Position numbers and translations under genes: made by a program
Notes under the pieces: generated by a model
Told to the model about the DNA's origin: nothing
What the model saw: the letters and a program-made list of their open reading frames with translations, nothing else
Databases searched by the model: none
Assembly: GCF_040364665.1 (NCBI RefSeq)
Contig: NZ_BAABWX010000003.1
Location: forward strand, 186,001-250,000
From: Cognatishimia sp. WU-CL00825
GTDB lineage: Bacteria > Pseudomonadota > Alphaproteobacteria > Rhodobacterales > Rhodobacteraceae
Reading direction: 5' to 3'
DNA: 64,000 nt
Shown: one piece after another, positions 33,781 through 42,948 of the stretch
Layout: each line of letters begins with the position of its first letter
Position numbering within the stretch: the stretch's first letter is position 1

Positions 33781-34650
33781 TTAAACGCGCACCAGCGCCT
33801 CATAGCTTTCTGCAACATCGCGTGTGATGTCACCGACTTCGAATTTATAATCGCCAATCTGCCCCACCGGCGTGACTTCGGCGGCGGTGCCGGTCAGCCA
33901 GCACTGTTCGAAATCAGCCAGTTCTTCGGGCATGATATGGCGTTCAATCACCTTGATGCCTTTGTCTTTTAACATCTGGATGATGGTCTGACGGGTGATG
34001 CCATTCAGGATGGCGTCGGGAATAGGCGTGTGGACTTCGCCGTCTTTTACGAAAAACACGTTGGCCCCGGTCGCCTCTGCCACATAACCACGGAAATCCA
34101 TGAACAACGCATCAGAGCAGCCTTTGGCCTCGGCCTGATGCTTGGACATGGTGCAGATCATGTAAAGACCTGCGGCCTTGGCTGCGGTCGGGATGGTTTC
34201 CGGGCTTGGGCGCTTCCATTTTGCAATGTCGAGCTTTGCGCCCTTCATTTTGGCATCGCCATAATAGGCACCCCATTCCCACACGGCCACAGCCATGCGC
34301 ACCGGGTTTTTGGAAGAGGCCACACCCATGTCTTCGCCTGCACCGCGCCAAGCCACAACGCGCACATAGGCGTCGGTTAGGCCATTGGCTTTTAGCGCGT
34401 CATATTTGGCTTTTTCGATTTCTTCGACGGTGTATGGGATCGGCATATCCAGCAGTTCGCCAGATTTCAGCAGGCGTTCAGAGTGTAATTCACTTTTGAA
34501 GATCTTGCCGTTATAGGCGCGTTCGCCTTCAAAGACCGAACTTGCATAATGCAGCGCGTGGGTGAGGATATGCACATTCGCATCCCGCCATTCGACCAAT
34601 TTGCCATCAAGCCAGATTTTGCCGTCGCGATCATCGTATGCGCCCGCCAT
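33781..34650 (-). CDS. ilvE: IlvE: branched-chain amino acid aminotransferase
   Basis: 289 residues, class IV PLP aminotransferase that transaminates the 2-oxo acids of Leu, Ile and Val. HALHYASSVFEGERAYNGKI, the catalytic Lys in AKWKRPSPETIPTAAKA, EATGANVFFVKDGEVHTP and WLTGTAAEVTPVGQI are all present. Divergent from petPR, a typical Rhodobacterales arrangement. Upstream (34719-34733) is an ACGCA-5 bases-TGCGT inverted repeat in its promoter region. Confidence 0.95.
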   Translation of the reverse strand: MAGAYDDRDGKIWLDGKLVEWRDANVHILTHALHYASSVFEGERAYNGKIFKSELHSERLLKSGELLDMPIPYTVEEIEKAKYDALKANGLTDAYVRVVAWRGAGEDMGVASSKNPVRMAVAVWEWGAYYGDAKMKGAKLDIAKWKRPSPETIPTAAKAAGLYMICTMSKHQAEAKGCSDALFMDFRGYVAEATGANVFFVKDGEVHTPIPDAILNGITRQTIIQMLKDKGIKVIERHIMPEELADFEQCWLTGTAAEVTPVGQIGDYKFEVGDITRDVAESYEALVRV

Positions 34651-34783
34651 AGTGCATCCCTTTTCGTTTTCTAAATGTCATATGTTGCGCAGGTTAAGGC
34701 CGTTTCGGGCATATTATTACGCAAAAACTGCGTTTCGCTACCAATTCACCCTTGGAGTGTCAACAAGGCTGACTTAGTGTGGG

Positions 34784-34795
34784 CCTCGTACGAGG
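34784..34795. promoter_or_regulatory. Palindrome upstream of petP
   Basis: CCTCGTACGAGG, a perfect 12-bp palindrome 24 bases before the petP start. MarR proteins bind such palindromes, so it may be a PetP autoregulatory site. Confidence 0.4.
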
Positions 34796-34819
34796 GTTTT
34801 ATTGACTGGAAATAACAAG

Positions 34820-35317
34820 ATGGGCGACACCCACGGCAGCGAAAGCCTGCTTTTTCTGACAGACGAGCAGATTCGGCAGGGCATCGAGGGCATGTATTTT
34901 GCTTATCGTGGGCTGACATCAGAACCAGATCGCATCCTCGCCACCATGGCCTATGGGCGCGCGCATCACCGAGCGGTGCATTTTATCAACCGTGCACCGG
35001 GCACCACCGTGACCAATTTACTGGAGATTCTTGGGGTCACCAAACAGTCGCTTAATCGGGTCCTACGCACGCTGATCGAAGATGGGCTGGTTGAAAGCCG
35101 GGTGGGCAAAGTTGACAAGCGCGAACGCAATTTGTTTTTGACCGAAGATGGCACACGGCTGGAAGCGCGCCTGTCAGATGCGCAACGCACACGCATGCGC
35201 TCGGCCTATCGTGAAGCTGGCCCCGAGGCAGTGGCTGGATTTCGGCGGGTGCTTGAGGCCATGATGGATAAAGAAATGCGGCGTCGCAATGCCGCGCTGC
35301 GCGGGAATAAAACCTGA
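34820..35317 (+). CDS. petP: PetP: MarR-family regulator
   Basis: 165 residues from the ATG at 34820 (GGAAA upstream; a TTG at 34802 is in frame). The winged helix is visible as TVTNLLEILGVTKQSLNRVLR and DKRERNLFLTEDGTRL. It is followed at once by petR, the arrangement of the Rhodobacter petPR pair, a two-gene regulator locus needed for photosynthesis- and respiration-type electron transport in R. capsulatus. Effector unknown. Overlaps petR by one base. Confidence 0.85.
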   Translation: MGDTHGSESLLFLTDEQIRQGIEGMYFAYRGLTSEPDRILATMAYGRAHHRAVHFINRAPGTTVTNLLEILGVTKQSLNRVLRTLIEDGLVESRVGKVDKRERNLFLTEDGTRLEARLSDAQRTRMRSAYREAGPEAVAGFRRVLEAMMDKEMRRRNAALRGNKT

Positions 35318-36015
35318 TGGATCTACAACCACATCTTTTGATCGTTGACGATGACGAACGCATTCGCGGGTTGTTGCAAAAATTTCTGATCCGCAGCGGT
35401 TTTTTGGTCTCTGCAGCCCGCGACGCAGCCCATGCGCGGCGCATCTTGGCCGGGCTTGATTTTGATATGATTGTACTGGATGTGATGATGCCCGGCGAAG
35501 ACGGCATTGCGCTGACCCGGTCTATTCGCGAAACCTCGTCGACCCCGATCATGCTGCTGACGGCCAAAGGTGAGACCGAAGATCGCATTGTGGGTCTAGA
35601 GGCGGGGGCAGATGATTATTTGGCCAAGCCCTTTGAACCCAAAGAGCTGTTGCTGCGCATCAATGCGATTTTGCGCCGTGTGCCAGAGAGCGATGCGGCA
35701 AATGCCGCGCCGAAAATGCTGAAATTGGGGCCGATTCGCTATGACATTGAACGCGGCGAGATGTGGCAAGGGGATGATCTGGTGCGCTTAACGGCCACGG
35801 AAAGCCAATTGATGAAGATCTTTTCCGCAACCCCTGCGGAACCTATCAGCCGCAGCAAATTGGTGGAAGAATTGGGACGCGATCGCGGTCAGGCGCAGGA
35901 ACGGGCTGTCGATGTGCAAATCACCCGTCTGCGGCGCAAGATCGAAAGCGACCCAAAACAGCCGCGATATCTGCAAACCGTGCGCGGGGCGGGTTATATG
36001 TTGGCCCCAGACTAG
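35317..36015 (+). CDS. petR: PetR: OmpR-type response regulator
   Basis: 232 residues. The receiver domain has the acidic pair DDDE (residues about 11-14), the phospho-acceptor Asp in MIVLDVMMPGEDG, and KPFEP with the conserved Lys. The C-terminal winged helix is of OmpR type (VDVQITRLRRKIESDPKQPR, VRGAGYML). No histidine kinase gene is adjacent, as in other petPR loci. Starts on the last base of the petP stop codon. Confidence 0.9.
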   Translation: MDLQPHLLIVDDDERIRGLLQKFLIRSGFLVSAARDAAHARRILAGLDFDMIVLDVMMPGEDGIALTRSIRETSSTPIMLLTAKGETEDRIVGLEAGADDYLAKPFEPKELLLRINAILRRVPESDAANAAPKMLKLGPIRYDIERGEMWQGDDLVRLTATESQLMKIFSATPAEPISRSKLVEELGRDRGQAQERAVDVQITRLRRKIESDPKQPRYLQTVRGAGYMLAPD

Positions 36016-36080
36016 CAACGACATCATCTGGTGCGGCGGTTTTTTGGGTATTTGGATCAAGAACAATGATGGTGATGCGC

Positions 36081-36626
36081 CTATTGGGCAGGGGCATCGG
36101 GGTTGCAGCGTGTCGGCAGGGCTGAATCTTGGGACCATTCTGCAAGTGGCGCTGCCTCAAGATCACTGGCAAAATGGGTGATGCCTTTTGCATTTTCCAA
36201 AAACCCGCGCCCGGTCAGAAAATTGACGTCACAGCGACCAAAGGCATCCAGATCCAGCGTGTCGCGCCAGCTGTAAGTCTGGCCAGCAACCCGATAGCTC
36301 TGCTGGCGATTGGCAATCGTCACGGTCAATGCCCAGCGAAAACGGCAACACCCCTCGTTCTTGGATGTCAGCAAGACCGAGCCGTTTGGCGCAAGGCTGA
36401 GATGCGGGCTTTGGCCATAAAGCCCGCCTTTCCAAGCAATATTTGGCAACAGGATATCTGATCCGGTGTTTGTTTTAATGCGCAGATCAACCTGGCCGTT
36501 GTCTTGGTGAACAAGTCCGAATTCTTCCACATGGCCATCCTGATCCAAGTCTGACCGCACCATATCTGCAGCCGTTGCGACCAGCGTGGTGTTGATAAAA
36601 ACTGTGAGCGTAACCAAGAATTTCAT
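36081..36626 (-). CDS. Secreted protein with EF-hand-like loop, unknown function
   Basis: About 181 residues. A Sec signal peptide (MKFLVTLTVFINTTLVATA, residues 1-19) is followed by DMVRSDLDQDGHVEEFGLV, a DxDxDG calcium-binding-like loop. Cys are few (GCCRFRW, FGRCDVNF, TRCNPD). No family recognised. An upstream ATG at 36635 is also in frame. Adjacent to the divergent deacetylase-like gene (47-base gap). Confidence 0.65.
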   Translation of the reverse strand: MKFLVTLTVFINTTLVATAADMVRSDLDQDGHVEEFGLVHQDNGQVDLRIKTNTGSDILLPNIAWKGGLYGQSPHLSLAPNGSVLLTSKNEGCCRFRWALTVTIANRQQSYRVAGQTYSWRDTLDLDAFGRCDVNFLTGRGFLENAKGITHFASDLEAAPLAEWSQDSALPTRCNPDAPAQ

Positions 36627-36673
36627 CAGTAGCACCTTGCAAGACCTTTGCTAATTCGGCTTTGGTGCTGGTT

Positions 36674-37603
36674 ATGACAACATTACTTTACACCCATGCC
36701 GATTGTTTGACCCATGTCACACCAACAGGGCACCCAGAGCAAGTCGCGCGGCTGACGTATATTGAAAACGCACTCGCTGGCTTTGCCACATTAGAGCGCC
36801 GCGAGGCCCCTGATTGTCAGGATGACGACATCTTGTTGTGCCATCCGCAAAGCTATTTGGATATGATCACCCAGGCCTCCCCAAGCAGCGGGCAACGAGC
36901 TTTGGATGGCGACACACATATGTCTGCGGGCACCTTGCGCGCGGCGCGCCGCGCGGTCGGGGCAAATATTGCCGCCGTAGATGCCGTGCTGGGCGGGGCA
37001 GCCACCAATGCTTTTGTGGCCACGCGTCCGCCTGGTCATCATGCCGAGCAATCCACGCCGATGGGCTTTTGCCTGTTTGGTAATATCGCCATCGCCGCGC
37101 GCCACGCCATAAAACGACATGGTCTGTCCCGCGTGGCAGTCGTTGATTTTGATGTTCACCATGGCAACGGCACGCAGGCCTTGCTTTGGGAGGAAGAAAA
37201 CGCGCAGTTTTATTCCAGTCATCAAAGCCCCCTCTGGCCGGGCAGCGGACAGAGCCATGAGACCGGCGGTCACAATAATGTCTGGAATTTCCCCCTGCCG
37301 CCCCATTCTGATGGGCCCCATATGCGCGATGTTTACACGCGCGAGATTTTACCAGCGCTTGACCGCTACCGGCCCGAACTTATTTTGGTGTCTGCTGGTT
37401 TTGACGCCCATGCTGCTGACCCGTTGGCGCAATTGAATTGGCAGACCGAGGATTTTGCCTGGCTCACCCAAAGGCTCTGCGACCTTGCGTCGACCCATTG
37501 TGGGGGGCGTCTCGTCTCGACTTTGGAAGGCGGATATGATCTGAGGGCCTTGGCGGAGTCGGTTACCGCCCATGTTGGTGTTTTGATGGAGAAAAGCGCA
37601 TGA
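36674..37603 (+). CDS. Histone deacetylase-like amidohydrolase
   Basis: 309 residues of the arginase/deacetylase superfamily (AcuC-like, class II type). PPGHHAEQSTPMGFCLFGNI, VDFDVHHGNGTQALLW (the zinc Asp and His) and SAGFDAHAADPLAQL (the second zinc Asp) give a complete zinc site. Bacterial members hydrolyse acetylpolyamines or acetyl-lysine; the substrate here is unknown. An upstream TTG at 36662 is rejected. Overlaps xseB by 4 bases (ATGA), starting the xseB-ispA-dxs run. Confidence 0.88.
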   Translation: MTTLLYTHADCLTHVTPTGHPEQVARLTYIENALAGFATLERREAPDCQDDDILLCHPQSYLDMITQASPSSGQRALDGDTHMSAGTLRAARRAVGANIAAVDAVLGGAATNAFVATRPPGHHAEQSTPMGFCLFGNIAIAARHAIKRHGLSRVAVVDFDVHHGNGTQALLWEEENAQFYSSHQSPLWPGSGQSHETGGHNNVWNFPLPPHSDGPHMRDVYTREILPALDRYRPELILVSAGFDAHAADPLAQLNWQTEDFAWLTQRLCDLASTHCGGRLVSTLEGGYDLRALAESVTAHVGVLMEKSA

Positions 37604-37842
37604 GCGATACACCCGTTGCAGAAATGAGCTTTGAGCAAGCCATGGCTGAATTAGAGCAGGTTGTTGGCAATCTGGAACGTGGCGATGTTGCACTGGATGA
37701 TTCCATCAAGCTGTATGAACGCGGAGCTGCCCTGAAGGCGCGCTGCGAAGCCAAGCTGAAGGAAGCCGAAGAGAAAGTTGCTGCCATCACTTTGGATGGC
37801 AAGGGTCAGCCAAGTGGCCTGAAGCCCGTCGAAGGGCTGTAA
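37600..37842 (+). CDS. xseB: XseB: exonuclease VII small subunit
   Basis: 80 residues, normal length. SFEQAMAELEQVVGNLERGD and LDDSIKLYERGAALKARCEA are the family hallmark. Forms with XseA a single-strand exonuclease used in mismatch repair and DNA damage; XseA is not in this window. The start overlaps the previous gene's stop (ATGA), and ispA follows after 2 bases, so it is translated as part of the dxs operon. Confidence 0.97.
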   Translation: MSDTPVAEMSFEQAMAELEQVVGNLERGDVALDDSIKLYERGAALKARCEAKLKEAEEKVAAITLDGKGQPSGLKPVEGL

Positions 37843-37844
37843 CT

Positions 37845-38714
37845 GTGTTTAAACGCCAATTGGCCGAGACCGCCACCCGGGTGCAGGCGCATCTGGATGC
37901 TGTGATGGCCCCGATGGGGCAATTGCCGGTTGTGCAGGCTATGCGCTATGCGAGCCATGGTGGCAAACGCCTGCGCGCCTTTTTGGTGACCGAAAGTGCG
38001 CGTCTGCACGATATCGATCCAGCGCAATCCATCTGGCCCGCCGCCGCGATAGAGGCAATGCATGCTTATTCGCTGGTGCATGACGACTTGCCCTGTATGG
38101 ATGATGACGATTTACGCCGGGGCCAGCCAACCGTGCACGTCAAATGGGACTATGCCACGGCGGTATTGGCCGGAGACGCGCTGCAAACCTTGGCATTTGA
38201 AATGGTGGCGCATCCGGAAACAAGCCCAAACCCGCTGGTGCGGGCGGATCTTGCGCTGACTTTTGCCAAAGCCGCCGGGGCGCAGGGCATGGTTTTGGGT
38301 CAGGCGCTAGACATGGCCGCAGAAACCGCCGAAGCGCCCTTGACGCTTGATGAAATCATCACGTTGCAAGCCGGAAAGACCGGCGCTTTGTTTGGCTGGT
38401 CAGCGCAATGTGGCGCGCGCATGGCACAGGCAGAGACACAGCCCTTTGCGCGCTATGCGGATGGTTTGGGCCTTGCCTTTCAAATCTGGGACGATGTTTT
38501 GGATATCGAAGGCGACGCGGATAAGGTTGGAAAAACCCTTGGCAAGGATGCCGTTGCAGGCAAAGCGACTTTTGTCTCGCTCTTGGGGATGGAAGCTGCC
38601 AAAACCCGTGCCAGAGATTTGATTGATGACAGTTGCGCTGCGCTGGACTCATATGGCGCAGGGGCTGACACCTTGCGGGACCTTGCGCGCTTCGTTATTG
38701 CGCGGGAAAGCTAA
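37845..38714 (+). CDS. ispA: IspA: farnesyl diphosphate synthase
   Basis: 289 residues, trans-prenyltransferase making farnesyl-PP from IPP and DMAPP. The first aspartate-rich motif is [14 protein letters not shown] and the second is [11 protein letters not shown], with [13 protein letters not shown] in between the N-terminal helices. The two residues preceding the first motif are those of farnesyl rather than geranylgeranyl length. Starts with GTG at 37845, two bases after xseB. Precedes dxs, which supplies the isoprenoid pathway. Confidence 0.93.
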   Translation: MFKRQLAETATRVQAHLDAVMAPMGQLPVVQAMRYASHGGKRLRAFLVTESARLHDIDPAQSIWPAAAIEAMHAYSLVHDDLPCMDDDDLRRGQPTVHVKWDYATAVLAGDALQTLAFEMVAHPETSPNPLVRADLALTFAKAAGAQGMVLGQALDMAAETAEAPLTLDEIITLQAGKTGALFGWSAQCGARMAQAETQPFARYADGLGLAFQIWDDVLDIEGDADKVGKTLGKDAVAGKATFVSLLGMEAAKTRARDLIDDSCAALDSYGAGADTLRDLARFVIARES

Positions 38715-38728
38715 GAAAAGGGCGAGCT

Positions 38729-40657
38729 ATGTCTGCCAGACCCGATACGCCGCTATTGAACCGGGTGCACAAACCCGAAGACCTGAAGCAATTCAGCGAC
38801 GCTGAACTGACGCAGTTGGCGCATGAGCTGCGGGCCGAAACCGTCTCTGCGGTTTCAGAAACCGGCGGGCATCTGGGCGCGGGCCTGGGTGTGGTTGAGC
38901 TGACCGTGGCTTTGCACGCGGTTTTTGACACGCCCCGCGACAAGCTCATTTGGGACGTTGGCCACCAGTGTTATCCACATAAGATCCTGACTGGGCGCCG
39001 TGACCGCATCCGCACATTGCGCATGAAAGACGGGCTGTCTGGTTTCACCAAACGCTCTGAATCGGTGTTTGACCCCTTTGGGGCGGCCCATAGTTCCACC
39101 TCTATTTCCGCAGCGTTGGGCTTTGCCGTGGCTCGCGATCTGGGCGGCACCTGCGACGGTGGTCTGGGTGATGCAATTGCAGTGATTGGCGATGGCTCGA
39201 TCAGCGCTGGGATGGCCTATGAGGCGATGAACAACGCTGGCCATCTTAATCGCCGATTGTTTGTGGTTCTCAACGACAATGAAATGTCGATTGCCCCTCC
39301 GGTGGGCGCGATGTCGTCCTATCTGTCCCGGCTTTATGCCGGCGAACCCTATCAAGAGCTGAAAGCCGCCGCAAAAGGCGCGGTGTCGCTTTTGCCAGAA
39401 CCTTTCCGCGAAGGCGCAAAGCGTGCCAAGGAAATGCTGAAAGGCATGACCCTTGGCGGCACGTTGTTTGAGGAACTTGGTTTTAGCTATGTAGGGCCAA
39501 TCGATGGCCATGACATGAACCAATTGCTGCCGGTTCTGCGCACCATGCATGATCGCGCCACTGGGCCGGTTTTGCTGCATATCGTGACCCAAAAGGGCAA
39601 GGGCTATGGCCCGGCTGAAAACGCGCGTGACAAGGGCCACGCCACAGCCAAGTTTGATGTGTTGACCGGCGAACAAAAGAAATCTCCGTCCAATGCGCCT
39701 AGCTATACATCGGTCTTTGGCCAAACACTGACAGATCTGGCGGCAGAAGACGACAAAATCGTTGCGGTCACGGCGGCCATGCCCGATGGCACCGGTCTGA
39801 ATCTTTTTGCCGAGCGCTATCCAAGCCGCTGTTTTGACGTGGCCATTGCCGAACAACATGGCGTGACCTTTTGCGCGGCTTTGGCTGCGGGTGGCATGAA
39901 ACCTTTCTGCACGATGTATTCGACCTTTTTGCAACGCGGATATGATCAGGTGGTGCATGATGTGGCCATCCAACGTTTGCCCGTGCGCTTTGCCATTGAT
40001 CGCGCCGGGCTGGTCGGGGCCGATGGTGCCACCCATGCGGGCAGTTTTGACATTGCCTATATGGCCAATTTGCCAGGCATGGTGGTGATGGCGGCCGCTG
40101 ACGAAGCCGAACTAAAACATATGGTGGCCACCGCTGCCGCGCATGACGACGGGCCAATTGCCTTTCGTTACCCGCGTGGCGAAGGCGTTGGCGTCGACAT
40201 GCCAGAGACCGGCGAGATTCTGGAAATTGGCAAAGGCCGCATGATCCAACAAGGTCAGCGGGTCGCGCTATTGTCCTTTGGCACCCGTCTGGAAGAAGTC
40301 AAAAAAGCCGCAGATGCTTTGGCAGCGCGTGGCATCACCCCCACCATCGCAGATGCACGGTTTGCCAAACCACTGGACCAAGCGCTGATCATGGATCTGG
40401 CGCAAAACCACGAAGCACTGATCACCATCGAAGAAGGCGCGATTGGCGGATTTGGCTCACATGTGGCGCAGCTTTTAGCAGAAAACGCTGTGTTTGATAC
40501 TGGGTTGAAATTCCGCTCGATGGTGTTGCCCGATATCTTTATCGATCAATCCAGCCCTGCGGATATGTATGCCACAGCTGCCATGAACGCCGAGCACATC
40601 GAAGCCAAAGTGCTTGATACGCTTGGAATTGCCCAGATTGGCAGCAAATCAGCCTAA
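38729..40657 (+). CDS. dxs: Dxs: 1-deoxy-D-xylulose-5-phosphate synthase
   Basis: 642 residues, first enzyme of the MEP isoprenoid pathway, thiamine diphosphate dependent. [36 protein letters not shown], the ThDP-binding [20 protein letters not shown], and the C-terminal transketolase part with [18 protein letters not shown] are all present. The operon carries flux from Dxs to IspA. GGCGAGC precedes the ATG at 38729. A hairpin at 40687-40705 ends the operon. Confidence 0.97.
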   Translation: MSARPDTPLLNRVHKPEDLKQFSDAELTQLAHELRAETVSAVSETGGHLGAGLGVVELTVALHAVFDTPRDKLIWDVGHQCYPHKILTGRRDRIRTLRMKDGLSGFTKRSESVFDPFGAAHSSTSISAALGFAVARDLGGTCDGGLGDAIAVIGDGSISAGMAYEAMNNAGHLNRRLFVVLNDNEMSIAPPVGAMSSYLSRLYAGEPYQELKAAAKGAVSLLPEPFREGAKRAKEMLKGMTLGGTLFEELGFSYVGPIDGHDMNQLLPVLRTMHDRATGPVLLHIVTQKGKGYGPAENARDKGHATAKFDVLTGEQKKSPSNAPSYTSVFGQTLTDLAAEDDKIVAVTAAMPDGTGLNLFAERYPSRCFDVAIAEQHGVTFCAALAAGGMKPFCTMYSTFLQRGYDQVVHDVAIQRLPVRFAIDRAGLVGADGATHAGSFDIAYMANLPGMVVMAAADEAELKHMVATAAAHDDGPIAFRYPRGEGVGVDMPETGEILEIGKGRMIQQGQRVALLSFGTRLEEVKKAADALAARGITPTIADARFAKPLDQALIMDLAQNHEALITIEEGAIGGFGSHVAQLLAENAVFDTGLKFRSMVLPDIFIDQSSPADMYATAAMNAEHIEAKVLDTLGIAQIGSKSA

Positions 40658-40705
40658 CTTCATCTTTCTCAAAACACTCTGGGGGTCTGGGGGTAAAACC
40701 CCCAG
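40658..40705 (+). terminator. Repeat-derived terminator hairpin after dxs
   Basis: CTTCATCTTTC (repeat copy) immediately after the stop, then CTGGGGGT/ACCCCCAG (40687-40694 and 40698-40705) with a 3-base loop. No T-run; probably ends both convergent transcripts. Confidence 0.5.
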
Positions 40706-40713
40706 CCATCGCC

Positions 40714-41571
40714 TCAGCCTGAACGTTCCTGTGCTAACATCGCTTCCAGCGCCGCTTTGAACGTCGGGTATTTCAATGTCACGCCCAATTCATCTTTGAT
40801 GCGGTCGTTGCGCACGCGCTTGCTGTCTGAATAAAATGTCCGCGCCATCGGGCTCATCGTTGCCTCTTCAAAAGCCACAGCTGGCGGCGGTGCCATGCCA
40901 AGCAGTTTGGCCGCATATTCAATCACCACCTCTGGCGGTTGCGGGTCATCATCACAGACGTTGTAAATGCGCCCCGGATTTGGCTGCGCCATCGAAGCCT
41001 CCAGCACCTGCGCAATGTCTTGGACATGTGTGCGGCTAAACACCTGATTTTTCTTGATCACCCGCTGGGCCACGCCCCGTCGCAGTTTGGCAAACGGCCC
41101 ACGCCCCGGCCCATAAATGCCCGCCAGGCGAAACACATGCACAGGCAAATCATCAATATCCAACCATTCGCGTTCGGCCAGAACCCGTCGCTTGCCCCGC
41201 TCTGTCGCCGGATCAAGTGCGGTGGTCTCATCCACCCAGCCGCCATCGTGATCGCCGTAAACCCCGGTGGTCGATAAATACCCGACCCAATGCAATTGGC
41301 TTTTCACCGCTTCAATGGCAGGGCGCGCTGCGCGCAATATCGGGTCACCCTGGGCATCAGGACCAGCTGATGTCAAAATATGGGTCACATCTCTAAGGCA
41401 GCTGGTCAGATCACAAGGCCAGAGTAATGGCTCGACCCCAGAGGCCGACAGCTCTTCCAGTTTTTCAGTTTTGCGCGTCGTGCCGATCACCCGCCACCCC
41501 TGCGGCACCAGTCGCGCCGCCAAAGCCTGTGCAGAAAATCCATGACCTAAAGAAAGCAAAGTGTTTTTCAT
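40714..41571 (-). CDS. NAD(P)-binding SDR-like protein (YeeZ type)
   Basis: 285 residues from the ATG at 41571. A degenerate dinucleotide-binding start, LLSLGHGFSAQALAARL, leads an extended-SDR fold: YLSTTGVYGDHDGGWVDETT, VFRLAGIYGPGR and PGRIYNVCDDDPQPPEV. The usual YxxxK dyad is not seen, so it may be a non-catalytic or divergent epimerase/dehydratase. Substrate unknown. Neighbours give no clue (dxs convergent, DUF1810 upstream). Confidence 0.8.
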   Translation of the reverse strand: MKNTLLSLGHGFSAQALAARLVPQGWRVIGTTRKTEKLEELSASGVEPLLWPCDLTSCLRDVTHILTSAGPDAQGDPILRAARPAIEAVKSQLHWVGYLSTTGVYGDHDGGWVDETTALDPATERGKRRVLAEREWLDIDDLPVHVFRLAGIYGPGRGPFAKLRRGVAQRVIKKNQVFSRTHVQDIAQVLEASMAQPNPGRIYNVCDDDPQPPEVVIEYAAKLLGMAPPPAVAFEEATMSPMARTFYSDSKRVRNDRIKDELGVTLKYPTFKAALEAMLAQERSG

Positions 41572-41616
41572 GCCCGCAAACTGCGCAACCACCTGCAAAC
41601 ATGCAAGCCTGGCGTT

Positions 41617-41645
41617 TCACTTTTCCAAAAATACCCCTGCCAGAG
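41617..41645. repeat. Copy of the dispersed intergenic motif
   Basis: TTTTCCAAAAATACCCC between the DUF1810 and SDR-like genes. Same core as 1561, 50266 and 55674. Confidence 0.45.
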
Positions 41646-41672
41646 GCACCTGCCCGCGCATGCTGCACAAAC

Positions 41673-42104
41673 TTAATGCTCTGCGGCAAGCCGAGACTGC
41701 GTCAAAGGGCAAGATAATCCACCAAAAAACTGATCCAAAATATCCTGAAACACATCCGGCGTGCCGGGCACGCGGGCAAAAAGAGTCGCCATGCTGCGCA
41801 GTTTTTGTGCGTCAATCGGGCCCAAAATCGCTTCGGGTGGGCGGTTTTGATGCATCAACAAAGCCATGCAGATTTCCATCAGGCGTTTGCCCAAAACTGG
41901 GTGACCCAAGTAACGCGTGGCTTCGTCAAGATCTTGCAACCCATAGTCTTCAGCACGTTGCGAACGACCCAGCCCGCGCAACTGTGGCAATTCCCACCAA
42001 ATCCAATGGCTAAGCTTCAAACCAGACCGCACTTCGGCCAAAGCCTTGGCATGGGTCATAGCTTGCGGCTGCAAAAAGCGTTCCAGATCCTGTTTGTTAA
42101 CCAT
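41673..42104 (-). CDS. DUF1810 family protein
   Basis: 143 residues from the ATG at 42104. DLERFLQPQAMTHAKALAEV, KLSHWIWWELPQLRGLGRSQ and DEATRYLGHPVLGKRLMEIC are the standard DUF1810 landmarks (calpastatin-like fold, uncharacterised). The gene is the usual length. It is separated from the LysE exporter by 36 bases on the same strand, so it may be cotranscribed. Function unknown. Confidence 0.88.
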   Translation of the reverse strand: MVNKQDLERFLQPQAMTHAKALAEVRSGLKLSHWIWWELPQLRGLGRSQRAEDYGLQDLDEATRYLGHPVLGKRLMEICMALLMHQNRPPEAILGPIDAQKLRSMATLFARVPGTPDVFQDILDQFFGGLSCPLTQSRLAAEH

Positions 42105-42140
42105 CGCAGTCCTTTCCACAGCGCCCAAGGCGGTTTTTGC

Positions 42141-42764
42141 TTAGCGCTGGCTTGTTGCAATCTTGGCGGCCAACCCCACAAACACAAGCCCCGCCACGCG
42201 ATTGGTGACGGTCTGCATTTTAGGAGTGCGCATCAATGTTTGGCTTAGGCGGCCGGCCACAAGGGCCACAGAGCCAAAAACCAAAAGGGCCACGCCGACA
42301 AACACCATGCTCAATAGTGCAATCTGCCCCGTCAGGTTGCCCAGCGCCGGGTCGGTGAATTGCGGAAACAGCGCCAAAAAGAACAATGCGACCTTTGGGT
42401 TTGTAATATTCATCAAGACGCCGCGCCGATACAGCGCCCAGCCTGAGCGTGATACTGTTTTGGTGTGCAGGCTTTGTGGCTTGGCGCGAAACGCCTGATA
42501 GGCCAGATACAAAAGATAAGCCGCCCCAATGAATTTGATCACCGTGAACGCCAGCGCGCTGGCTTGGATCACCGCGGCCAAGCCAAGGGCCACAGCGGCG
42601 GAATGAAACAGCAAACCCGTGCACAGCCCCAGCACCACATACAGGCCTGACACGGCACCATGCAGCGCCGATTGTGTCAGCACAAATACGTTATCCGGGC
42701 CAGGCGCAAGGCTAAGCAACAAAGTCGCCAGAGCGAAGGTCACAACAATATCGAAAGGCAGCAT
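42141..42764 (-). CDS. LysE/RhtB-family amino acid exporter
   Basis: 207 residues with six hydrophobic segments. LLLSLAPGPDNVFVLTQSALHG near the start is the RhtB/LysE signature, and the two TM pairs around FIGAAYLLYLAYQAFR and NPKVALFFLALFPQF follow. Exports amino acids such as homoserine or threonine lactones; the substrate is unknown. The ATG at 42764 is chosen; an upstream in-frame ATG at 42830 adds 22 non-conserved residues. Confidence 0.88.
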   Translation of the reverse strand: MLPFDIVVTFALATLLLSLAPGPDNVFVLTQSALHGAVSGLYVVLGLCTGLLFHSAAVALGLAAVIQASALAFTVIKFIGAAYLLYLAYQAFRAKPQSLHTKTVSRSGWALYRRGVLMNITNPKVALFFLALFPQFTDPALGNLTGQIALLSMVFVGVALLVFGSVALVAGRLSQTLMRTPKMQTVTNRVAGLVFVGLAAKIATSQR

Positions 42765-42948
42765 ACGATGCTCCGGTTTGGCAGTGGTTTTTTGCAGCAG
42801 ACCCGATTTAAGCCCTAAAATCAATTGCATCTGTGCAATGTATCGACATGCCCAATAGCTTGCCTTTCGGTTTGGTTTGAAACAGCCTTTGCAAAAGCGT
42901 CATGTTTCGGCTGCTTGATCAATGGCGGCTGTCGTGCCACCTTGGGAC

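Noticed and set aside
38855..40036. Long open frame opposite dxs
   Set aside because: Shadow of dxs, which has full family motifs on the plus strand.
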